A stretch of DNA of 64,000 nucleotides from Bog-756 sp035949055 (GTDB lineage Bacteria > Actinomycetota > Acidimicrobiia > Acidimicrobiales > RAAP-2): contig DASZIO010000050.1 in assembly GCA_035949055.1 (NCBI GenBank), forward strand, positions 73,882 through 137,881. Direction: 5' to 3'. Shown here piece after piece: positions 57,494 to 64,000 of this stretch (positions within the stretch are counted from its first letter, which is position 1; each line of letters begins with the position of its first letter). The translations under genes were made by a program, and so were the position numbers. The notes below the pieces were generated by a model, which saw only the letters and a program-made list of their open reading frames with translations, did not search any database and was not told the DNA's origin.

Positions 57494-58837
57494 GTGACGC
57501 GGCCAGCGGCCGGGTCGGGGCCGGGAATCGTGACTGAGCGGGTCGCCTCGGCGCGGGCCGTCACCCGGGGTCGCCATCCCTCGACCTCGGGCGTGCCGCT
57601 GCGCCCGCCGGGCTCCGGGCCGGCCCCCGGCCCCTCCGGGACGCGCGTCCCCCCACCGCGCCCGGCCGCGCCGCCCGACGCCGGTGGGCGGGCCGGGTGG
57701 GTGGCCCGGCTCGGGACCCGCCGCGGCATCGCCGTTCTGGTGGGGGTGCTCTGTGTGTTCGGCGTGGTGATGGTGGGGTCGGTCTCGCCGGTGATCTCGC
57801 TGAGCCTGTACGGGTCCCCGTGGGCCGTCCTCATCCGGCAGCTGCTGTGGATGGGGGTCGGCCTATCGGCCCTGCTCATCCTGGCCCGTGTCGACTACCA
57901 CCGGTGGCGGGCCCTGCGCGGGCCGCTGGTCGTCGTGAGTATCGGACTGCTGGTGGTGGTGCTCGTACCCCACCTCGGCGTCTCGGCGGGCGGGTCCTCG
58001 CGGTGGATCGGATTCGGCGTCTTCCAGCTCCAACCTTCAGAGCTCATGAAGCTGGCCCTGGCCGTCTTTGCCGCCGACCTGCTGACCCGCCGGGTCGACC
58101 ACTTCTCAGAGCCGCGCGTGGTGGTGCTGCCCGTGCTCCTGGTGCTCGGCGTGTCGGGCATCCTCATCCTCAAGCAGCCGGACATGGGAACCGCCCTGGT
58201 GCTCAGCTGCATCGCCTTTGGCATCCTGTTCATGGGAGGGGTGCCGATGGGCCCGATCGTGAAGGTCCTCGGCGCCTTCGCCGTGGTGGCCGTGGTGGTG
58301 GGCCTGGCCGACCCCTACCGCCGCGATCGGATCCTCTCCTTCCTCAACCCCGGCGCCCACCAGTCCGGCTCGGGTTACCAGGTGTGGCAGTCACTCATCG
58401 GGCTGGGGTCGGGCCATCTGTTCGGCCTGGGCCTCGGTGGTGGCCGGCAGAAATGGGGCACGCTTCCCAATGCCCACACCGACTTCATCTTCTCCGTGGT
58501 GGGGGAGGAGCTCGGCCTGGTCGGCGCGGTGCTGCTGCTCGCCCTGTTCTTCGCCCTGGCCTGGTTCGGGCTACGGGCGTCGATCCGGGCTCCGGACCGG
58601 TTCGGGAGCCTGCTGGCCGTCGGCATCACCACCTGGATCACCAGCCAGGCCGTGATCAACATCGGTGCCGTGGTCGGCGTCCTGCCGGTGACCGGCATCC
58701 CGCTGCCCTTCATCTCGTTCGGCGGGTCGTCCCTCATCATCACTCTGGCTGCCGTCGGCATCCTGCTCAACATCGCCGGGCACGAGCGGTCGGGGCCCGG
58801 CTCGGCCCGCCGCCGGCGACCCGCGCCGGAGCGGTGA
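57494..58837 (+). CDS. ftsW: Septal peptidoglycan glycosyltransferase FtsW (SEDS)
   Basis: A 447-residue protein; GTG 57494 with GGAGAGG just upstream. A cytoplasmic Pro/Gly-rich N-tail of about 75 residues precedes ten spans. SEDS motifs are AGGSSRWIGFGVFQLQPSEL, LKQPDMGTALV, GGGRQKWGTLPNAHTDFIFS and VVGEELGLVGA, and the PFISFGGSSL loop is near the end. It polymerises lipid II at the septum with FtsI. A start at GTG 57530 is possible. Confidence 0.95.
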   Translation: MTRPAAGSGPGIVTERVASARAVTRGRHPSTSGVPLRPPGSGPAPGPSGTRVPPPRPAAPPDAGGRAGWVARLGTRRGIAVLVGVLCVFGVVMVGSVSPVISLSLYGSPWAVLIRQLLWMGVGLSALLILARVDYHRWRALRGPLVVVSIGLLVVVLVPHLGVSAGGSSRWIGFGVFQLQPSELMKLALAVFAADLLTRRVDHFSEPRVVVLPVLLVLGVSGILILKQPDMGTALVLSCIAFGILFMGGVPMGPIVKVLGAFAVVAVVVGLADPYRRDRILSFLNPGAHQSGSGYQVWQSLIGLGSGHLFGLGLGGGRQKWGTLPNAHTDFIFSVVGEELGLVGAVLLLALFFALAWFGLRASIRAPDRFGSLLAVGITTWITSQAVINIGAVVGVLPVTGIPLPFISFGGSSLIITLAAVGILLNIAGHERSGPGSARRRRPAPER

Positions 58838-59982
58838 GCGGGGTCCGGTTCGCGCTCATGGCCGGAGGGGGCACCGCCGGACACCTGCAGCCTGCCCTGG
58901 CCATCGCCGAGGCGTTGGTGCAGAACGGCCACGACCGCGACACCATCGAGTTCGTCGGGTCGCGACGGGGCCAGGACCGGGCCGTCCTGGCTGGCCGGGG
59001 ATTCCCCTACACGCTGTTGCCGGGCCGGGGCATCGTGCGCAGCGGCCGCCCGCAGGATGTCATCCGCAACGGCATGGCCGTGGCCGAGCTGGGTGCCGCC
59101 GTCGGCCGCGGGCTCGGCGTGGTGCTGAGGGCCAGGCCGCGGGTGGTGGTCTCGGTCGGCGGCTACGCCAGTGTGCCCGCGTCGCTCGCCGCAGTGGTCC
59201 TCGGCGTGCCGCTGGTACTGGTCAACGTCGACGCGATCCCGGGGGCGGCCAACCGGTTGTTCGGGCGTTTCGCCCGGGCCAGCGCCGTGGGGTGGGACGG
59301 TACCGGCCTGCCGCGCGCCGTGGTCACCGGCACCCCCGTCCGGCCGGACATCGCCGGCGTCGCTCGGGGACCGGGTGAGCGCCGACAGGCCCGCCGTGAG
59401 CTTGGGCTGCCGCCCGACCGGCCCACGGTGGCCGCCTTCGGCGGATCGCTCGGAGCCCGCCGTGTCAACCACGCGGTGTCGGGTTTGATCGATCGGTGGG
59501 CCGGGCGGGCCGATCGATCGATCTACCACATCGTCGGCCGGCGGGACTGGGAGGGGGGCGATAAGGCCGAGCGGCGGGTGGGGAGGGGGGGCCTCGCCGC
59601 GGTGCAGGTTCCCTACCAAGAGCGCATGGCCACCGTGTACGCCGCGGCCGACGTCGTGCTGTGCCGAGCCGGGGCGATGACGGTGGCCGAACTGGCCGCG
59701 GCCTGCGTGCCCTCGGTCCTGGTGCCGCTGCCCGGCGCGCCGGGCGACCACCAGTCGGCCAATGCCCGGGTGCTCGAGCGGGCCGGGGCCTCGGTGCTGT
59801 TGCCCGATTCCGACTGCGACGTTGGCCGGCTGGCCGCCACCCTCGATCGCCTGCTGGCCGACCCGGTGGGACTGGCGGCGATGGCGAAGGCCGCCAAGAC
59901 ACTCGGTCGGCCTGACGCCGCGGTGGCCGGCGCCCGGGTGGTCGAGGCCAACGCGCGACCGGCGGGCCGGAGCCGGCGATGA
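58834..59982 (+). CDS. murG: Lipid II synthase (UDP-GlcNAc transferase)
   Basis: A 382-residue GT28 enzyme; GTG in a GTGA overlap with ftsW. The N-terminal lipid-side loop is ALMAGGGTAGHLQPALAIA, then VSVGGYASVPASLAA. The donor domain has AAFGGSLGARRVNHAV and RAGAMTVAELAAACVPSVLV, with a PGAPGDHQSANA loop. It adds GlcNAc to lipid I on the inner membrane face. It is cotranslated with murC (ATGA overlap). Confidence 0.97.
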   Translation: MSGVRFALMAGGGTAGHLQPALAIAEALVQNGHDRDTIEFVGSRRGQDRAVLAGRGFPYTLLPGRGIVRSGRPQDVIRNGMAVAELGAAVGRGLGVVLRARPRVVVSVGGYASVPASLAAVVLGVPLVLVNVDAIPGAANRLFGRFARASAVGWDGTGLPRAVVTGTPVRPDIAGVARGPGERRQARRELGLPPDRPTVAAFGGSLGARRVNHAVSGLIDRWAGRADRSIYHIVGRRDWEGGDKAERRVGRGGLAAVQVPYQERMATVYAAADVVLCRAGAMTVAELAAACVPSVLVPLPGAPGDHQSANARVLERAGASVLLPDSDCDVGRLAATLDRLLADPVGLAAMAKAAKTLGRPDAAVAGARVVEANARPAGRSRR

Positions 59983-61376
59983 CCGTCCCACCGCCCGCCT
60001 CGGTCCTGTCGGATCCGGCCCGGCCGGCGACGGTGCACGTAATTGGCATCGGGGGGGCGGGCATGAGCGCCATCGCCACCGCGCTGCGGGCGATGGGGCA
60101 CACCGTCACGGGGAGCGACCTGCGGGCCTCGGGGGTGATCGACCGCCTGCACGAGGCCGGGTTGCCCGTCGCCGTCGGTCACGCGGCCGCCAACGTCGGG
60201 GAGGCCGACGTGGTCACGGTGTCCTCGGCCATCGCCGACGACAACCCCGAGGTGGTCGAGGCGCGCCGCCGCAGCATCCCGGTCCTGGCGCGCTCGGACA
60301 CGCTGGCCGCCATCGCCTCGATGCGCCGGTGCATCGCGGTGGCCGGTACCCACGGCAAGACCACCACCGCCTCCATGCTCGCGCTCATTCTGGTGGAAGC
60401 CGGGATGCGACCTTCCTTCCTCATCGGGGGAGACGTCAACGAGATCGGCACCAACGCGGTGTGGGACCAGGGCGAGTGGTTGGTCGTCGAGGCCGACGAG
60501 AGTGACGGGACCTTTCTCGCTTTGTCGCCGGAGGTGGCCGTGATCACCAACGTCGAGCCAGACCATCTTGACCACTACGGCTCGTTCGAATCGCTGCAGT
60601 CGGCGTTCGAACAGTTCGCGTCAGGTGCCGCGGCCCGTTGTGTCGTCGGCGGGGACGAGCCGACGGCGGCCGGGATCGGCCGGGCGGTAGGCGGGGACAT
60701 AGTCGGGTTGACCGCGGGCTCGACCTACCGGATGGTCGACCTCGAATTGGCCCGCAGCTCGGTCACCTTCGCGCTACAGGACATCACCGGGACCGATCTG
60801 GGCCGGGTGAGTGTGCCGGTCCCGGGAGTGCACAACGCTCGCAACGCGGCGGTGGCGACTGTGGCCGCCATGGCCGCCGGGGCGGGGTTCGCCGACGCCA
60901 CCAGGGCCCTGGCCCGGTTCGCCGGCGTGGCTCGGCGCTTCGAGTTCCGCGGCTCGGCCAACGGGGTCACGTTCGTGGACGACTACGCCCACCTGCCGAG
61001 CGAGGTACGCGATGCCCTGGCCACCGCCCGCAACGGGGGATGGGACCGGGTGATCGCCGTGTTCCAGCCGCACCGCTACACCCGCACGGCGGAGCTCGGG
61101 ACCGCCTTCGGGCCGGCGTTCGCCGATGCCGACGTGGTGGTGGTCACCGATGTGTACGGTGCCGGGGAGCCACCAGTGCCCGGGGTCACCGGTAGGCTGG
61201 TGGCCGACGCGGTGCAACGGGCCTTCCCGGGGCGCCCAGTGATCTACGCGCCGGCCCGGTCCGGGCTCCGGCAGACGGTTACCGGCCTGCTCGAGCCCGG
61301 CGACCTCTGCTGCACCCTCGGTGCTGGCGACCTCACCACCCTGCCCGACGAGCTCATGTCCGATCCCGGCTGGTGA
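59979..61376 (+). CDS. murC: UDP-MurNAc: L-alanine ligase
   Basis: A 465-residue Mur ligase; ATG within an ATGA overlap with murG. The N-terminal UDP-binding loop is VIGIGGAGMSAIATALR, the ATP loop VAGTHGKTTTASML, then VEADESDGTFL and NVEPDHLDHYG, with VFQPHRYTRT in the C-domain. It adds the first amino acid to UDP-MurNAc in the cytoplasm. Here it is next to murB, so the two steps that start MurNAc-peptide formation are coupled. Confidence 0.97.
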   Translation: MTVPPPASVLSDPARPATVHVIGIGGAGMSAIATALRAMGHTVTGSDLRASGVIDRLHEAGLPVAVGHAAANVGEADVVTVSSAIADDNPEVVEARRRSIPVLARSDTLAAIASMRRCIAVAGTHGKTTTASMLALILVEAGMRPSFLIGGDVNEIGTNAVWDQGEWLVVEADESDGTFLALSPEVAVITNVEPDHLDHYGSFESLQSAFEQFASGAAARCVVGGDEPTAAGIGRAVGGDIVGLTAGSTYRMVDLELARSSVTFALQDITGTDLGRVSVPVPGVHNARNAAVATVAAMAAGAGFADATRALARFAGVARRFEFRGSANGVTFVDDYAHLPSEVRDALATARNGGWDRVIAVFQPHRYTRTAELGTAFGPAFADADVVVVTDVYGAGEPPVPGVTGRLVADAVQRAFPGRPVIYAPARSGLRQTVTGLLEPGDLCCTLGAGDLTTLPDELMSDPGW

Positions 61377-62314
61377 GGACGGCGATGAGCTCCCGAACCG
61401 ACGACCTGGCCCGGCTCGGCCGGGCCCTCGGGGACCGGGCCACCGCGGGACGGCCCCTCGGCGCCGTCACGACCTATCGGGTGGGCGGACCGGCCGCCCT
61501 CACGACGGAGCCGGTCGGTGAGGACGAGCTCGTCGACCTGGCCCGCCGCCTCGAGGGCCTCGACGTGCCGGTGCTCGTGCTGGGGCGCGGTTCGAACCTC
61601 CTGGTGGCCGACCGGGGGTTCGACGGTCTGGTGGTCTCGCTCGGGGCCGCGTTCGAGTCGATCACCGTCGAGGGCCCGCAGGTCCGCGCCGGGGCGGCCG
61701 TCGCCCTCCCGGTTCTGGCCCGCCGCACGGTGTCGGCCGGCCTGTCCGGCCTCGAGTGGGCTGTCGGGGTCCCCGGCTCCGTCGGGGGTGCCATCCGGAT
61801 GAACGCCGGCGGCCACGGGTCGGACACGGCGGCCACACTCCTCGCCTGCCGATGGGTGGACCTGGCCACGGGGGCGGTTCACGACGGCCCGGCCGCCTCC
61901 ATCGGGCTCGCCTACCGCCACAGCCGGCTCGCCCCCACCGACGTGGTGGTCTCGGCCACCTACGGCCTCGAGCCGGGTCCCGTCGAGCTGGGTCGGTCGG
62001 CCATCGACGAGATCGTGCGCTGGCGGCGCGCCAACCAGCCGGGTGGCAGCAACGCCGGTTCGGTCTTCTCCAACCCGCCCGGTGATTCGGCCGGCCGGCT
62101 CATCGAGGCCAGTGGCCTCAAGGGCTTCCGGCTGGGGAGCGCCGAGGTGTCGAGCAAGCACGCCAACTTCTTCCAGGCCGACCCGGGCGGGTCGGCCGAC
62201 GACGTGCGCCGCCTCATGGCCCACGTCCAGGAGGAGGTGGCGGCGGCCAGTGGCGTCGTCCTCCATCCCGAGGTGTGCCTGATCGGTTTCGAGGAATCGG
62301 GCGGGACCCGGTGA
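61373..62314 (+). CDS. murB: UDP-N-acetylenolpyruvoylglucosamine reductase
   Basis: A 313-residue flavoprotein; GTG 61373 in a GTGA overlap with murC (ATG 61385 is an alternative). FAD-binding segments are VTTYRVGGPAALTTEP and VLGRGSNLLVADRGF; GVPGSVGGAIRMNAGG follows. The catalytic Ser is in NAGSVFSNPPGD, where the usual Lys of FKNP is Ser, and the catalytic Glu is in LHPEVCLIG. It reduces the enolpyruvyl group to give UDP-MurNAc. It overlaps ftsQ by 4 nt. Confidence 0.96.
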   Translation: MRTAMSSRTDDLARLGRALGDRATAGRPLGAVTTYRVGGPAALTTEPVGEDELVDLARRLEGLDVPVLVLGRGSNLLVADRGFDGLVVSLGAAFESITVEGPQVRAGAAVALPVLARRTVSAGLSGLEWAVGVPGSVGGAIRMNAGGHGSDTAATLLACRWVDLATGAVHDGPAASIGLAYRHSRLAPTDVVVSATYGLEPGPVELGRSAIDEIVRWRRANQPGGSNAGSVFSNPPGDSAGRLIEASGLKGFRLGSAEVSSKHANFFQADPGGSADDVRRLMAHVQEEVAAASGVVLHPEVCLIGFEESGGTR

Positions 62315-63141
62315 GGCCCCCCGAGGACGTGGCGCCCGGACGGGTGGTCCCTCCCGGCGGGGGCCCCGCGATGGGGATCGACCCCCGGATTCGCCAACGC
62401 CGGGTGGCCGTGCTCCGAAGCCGCGGGCGACGTCGCCTGCGCCGGGTGCTGACCGTCCTCGGTGCCGCTGCGCTGGCGGTGGCGATCGTGGCGGTGCTGC
62501 ACACCCCGCTCTTCAGCGCCCGGGCCGTCACGGTGACCGGTGTCCATCCCGAGACGGGGACCGCGGCCATCGTGGCTGCGGCCGGCCTCGAGCGGCACCC
62601 GCCGATGATCAGCCTGAACTCGGCGGCGGTGGCCGGCCGGGTGGAGGCCCTGCCCTTCATCGCGTCGGCCGAGGTCAAGCGGCACTGGCCCGACGGCGTG
62701 CAAATCTCGGTCACCGAGCGGGTCCCGGCGTTGCAGATGGCCGGGCCGGGTGCCTCGTGGTCGGTCCTCGACGGTCGGGGCCGGACCCTCCAGTTGGGCT
62801 CGGCCCGCCTCCCCGGCCTGGTGGTGTTCATCCTCCACACTCGGTCCGGGGGTATCCCGCCCGCGCCGGTCGGGCGGTCACTCCCGGCCGACGCCTCGGC
62901 CGGCCTGCTGACGTGCCGCAGCCTGCCGAAGGCCTTCTCCGCCCAGGTGGTCTCGGTGACCGTGGCGCCGGACGCGACCATCAGCCTCGCCCTCAACTCG
63001 GGCATCATCGTCCTGATCGGGACGGGCACCGATCTCACGGCCAAGTTCGAGGATGTGGCTGCTATCATCGCCCACGGCTCGCTGCACCCCACGTCAACCA
63101 TCGACGTCTCGGTGCCCGAGTCCCCGACGGTCGCCAATTGA
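62311..63141 (+). CDS. ftsQ: Cell division protein FtsQ
   Basis: A 276-residue bitopic protein; GTG in a GTGA overlap with murB. A basic cytoplasmic tail of about 45 residues (IRQRRVAVLRSRGRRRLRR) precedes one transmembrane span (VLTVLGAAALAVAIVAVLH). Then comes a POTRA domain (SARAVTVTGVHPETG, residues about 68-140, with VEALPFIASAEVKRHWPDGV) and the FtsQ beta domain to the C-terminus. It scaffolds FtsL/FtsB and FtsWI at the septum. The 158-nt gap before ftsZ carries a separate ftsZ promoter. Confidence 0.93.
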   Translation: MRPPEDVAPGRVVPPGGGPAMGIDPRIRQRRVAVLRSRGRRRLRRVLTVLGAAALAVAIVAVLHTPLFSARAVTVTGVHPETGTAAIVAAAGLERHPPMISLNSAAVAGRVEALPFIASAEVKRHWPDGVQISVTERVPALQMAGPGASWSVLDGRGRTLQLGSARLPGLVVFILHTRSGGIPPAPVGRSLPADASAGLLTCRSLPKAFSAQVVSVTVAPDATISLALNSGIIVLIGTGTDLTAKFEDVAAIIAHGSLHPTSTIDVSVPESPTVAN

Positions 63142-63213
63142 CCGTCGTCAGTTGCCCGTCGTCACCTGGTCCGGAGGGGGCCACGGCGCGCCGTCCACCC
63201 GCATCGACAGTGC

Positions 63214-63242
63214 TTGACCAGGTAGAGCGCTGACCGTATCGT
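63214..63242 (+). promoter_or_regulatory. ftsZ promoter
   Basis: TTGACC (63214-63219) and TATCGT (63237-63242) are separated by 17 nt. A start near 63249 gives an ftsZ leader of about 50 nt. It resembles the dcw promoter at 50498 (TTGACC in both). Confidence 0.65.
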
Positions 63243-63258
63243 GGTCGGCAACTCGCCG

Positions 63259-63275
63259 GTTGGAACGGTTTCAAC
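63259..63275 (+). promoter_or_regulatory. Hairpin in the ftsZ leader
   Basis: GTTGGAA and TTTCAAC pair over 7 bp (one G-U) around a CGG loop, 24 nt before the ftsZ ATG and just upstream of its GAGGG ribosome-binding site. Confidence 0.35.
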
Positions 63276-63299
63276 CTTTGGTCGAGGGTAAGGGATTCC

Positions 63300-64000
63300 A
63301 TGACCGTTCCGGCGCAGAACAATTACTTCGCCGTCATCAAGGTGCTCGGTGTGGGGGGCGGTGGCGTGAACGCCGTGAACCGCATGATCGATGCCGGGTT
63401 GCGGGGTGTCGAGTTCATCGCCACCAACACGGACGCCCAGGCCCTCCTCATGAGCGACGCCGATCTGAAGCTCGACATCGGGCGCCAGCTGACGCGCGGA
63501 CTCGGTGCGGGAAGCGATCCCGAAGTGGGTCGTCTCGCGGCCGAGGAACACCGTGCCGAAATCGAAGAGGCGCTCAAGGGCGCGGACATGGTCTTCATCA
63601 CGGCCGGTAAGGGCGGTGGCACCGGGACGGGCGCCGCCCCGGTGGTGGCGGAGATCGCCAAGGGGCTCGGTGCCCTCACGATCGGGGTGGTCACCCGTCC
63701 CTTCACCTTCGAGGGCCGCCGGCGGTCCGTCCAGGCCGAGCAGGGGATCCAGAACCTGAAAGAGAAGGTCGACACCCTCATCATCATCCCCAACGACCGC
63801 CTCCTGACGGTCTCCAACGAGAAGACGTCGATGGTCAACGCCTTCCGGATGGCCGATGAAGTGCTGATGCAGGGGGTGCAGGGGATCACCAGCCTGATCA
63901 CCGTGCCCGGGCTCATCAACACCGACTTCGCCGACGTGAGGATGATCATGAGCAACGCCGGCACGGCCATCATGGGGATCGGATCGGCCACCGGCGAGGG
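63300..64000 (+). CDS. ftsZ: Cell division GTPase FtsZ, 3' end cut by window edge
   Basis: The first 233 residues are visible; ATG 63300 has GAGGGTAAGGG upstream. The tubulin-type nucleotide site is complete: VLGVGGGGVNAVNRMID, FIATNTDAQAL, the GGGTGTG signature at 105-111 and the EGRRRSVQAEQGI helix. The T7 catalytic loop begins in PGLINTDFADVR. It assembles the Z-ring that recruits FtsQ, FtsW and FtsI encoded upstream. It has its own promoter in addition to readthrough from the dcw operon. Confidence 0.98.
   Translation, partial: MTVPAQNNYFAVIKVLGVGGGGVNAVNRMIDAGLRGVEFIATNTDAQALLMSDADLKLDIGRQLTRGLGAGSDPEVGRLAAEEHRAEIEEALKGADMVFITAGKGGGTGTGAAPVVAEIAKGLGALTIGVVTRPFTFEGRRRSVQAEQGIQNLKEKVDTLIIIPNDRLLTVSNEKTSMVNAFRMADEVLMQGVQGITSLITVPGLINTDFADVRMIMSNAGTAIMGIGSATGE

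Noticed and set aside
57466..57537. 23-codon ORF with strong GGGGGAGG/AGGAGG signals just before ftsW
   Set aside because: Very short and overlapping the ftsW start in another frame. The purine runs more likely serve ftsW or are left over from the lost upstream neighbour.
55927..57879. A 650-codon minus-strand frame over murE, mraY and ftsW
   Set aside because: Antisense shadow of three canonical dcw genes.

Overview
This window is a GC-rich (roughly two-thirds G+C) chromosomal segment from an actinobacterium. The clues are: a dcw cell-division cluster without ftsA that ends ftsQ-ftsZ; MraZ, DUF3040, NrdR and PIG-L family proteins; SOS boxes of the GAAC-N4-GTTC type; DapA to DapF plus a MurE with the meso-diaminopimelate DNPR motif; many GTG starts with 4-nt GTGA/ATGA overlaps; and many apparently leaderless genes. 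The 42-residue YWLVASDGGIF repeats and the overall gene order suggest Acidimicrobiia. That class assignment is an inference. No rRNA, tRNA, CRISPR array, insertion sequence or prophage was seen.

Layout. 1-9366: a surface-glycan locus with five GT4-type glycosyltransferases of two kinds, a degenerate methyltransferase-like protein, a Wzm/Wzt-type ABC exporter and, unexpectedly, a complete ClpP protease subunit. 9384-18832: an envelope and accessory stretch with a GT-C membrane enzyme, a secreted beta-propeller-like repeat protein, a kinase-like/YbhN membrane fusion, a HAD phosphatase, a crotonase and a 1-Cys peroxiredoxin. 19025-32373: rpsO-pnp-M16 peptidase-dapB, a two-TetR/diiron-protein block, then dapA-rnj-ftsK, which is a conserved actinobacterial order. 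32415-42856: a D,D-carboxypeptidase, thrB, then miaB-miaA-dapF-hflX-dapC-dapD-dapE. With dapA and dapB this completes the succinylase route to meso-diaminopimelate. 42969-47547: lexA divergent from a membrane-anchored LysM protein across four SOS boxes, then nrdR, a PIG-L deacetylase, dinB, a possible small ORF and DUF3040. 47608-50277: a ROK kinase, a small conserved hypothetical, an HNH nuclease and a lipoate-ligase-like protein. 50498 to the end: the dcw cluster mraZ-rsmH-ftsL-ftsI-murE-mraY-ftsW-murG-murC-murB-ftsQ-ftsZ, with murF and murD absent; ftsZ runs off the window.

Functionally the window joins DAP/lysine synthesis, peptidoglycan precursor assembly, septation and DNA-damage control. 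DapA-F supplies the diamino acid that MurE adds; MraY/MurG make lipid II; FtsW/FtsI polymerise and crosslink it under FtsZ/FtsQ/FtsL; the LexA-controlled LysM protein is a candidate checkpoint on that machinery.

Observations most worth a second look: the SOS-controlled LysM gene, the Cys-to-Ser change in the DapF active site, ClpP inside the glycan export locus, the missing murF/murD, the long mraZ-rsmH gap, repeated -10-box-to-start-codon spacing implying leaderless mRNAs, and two small tandem repeats, one in a possible small ORF and one at the 3' end of lexA.
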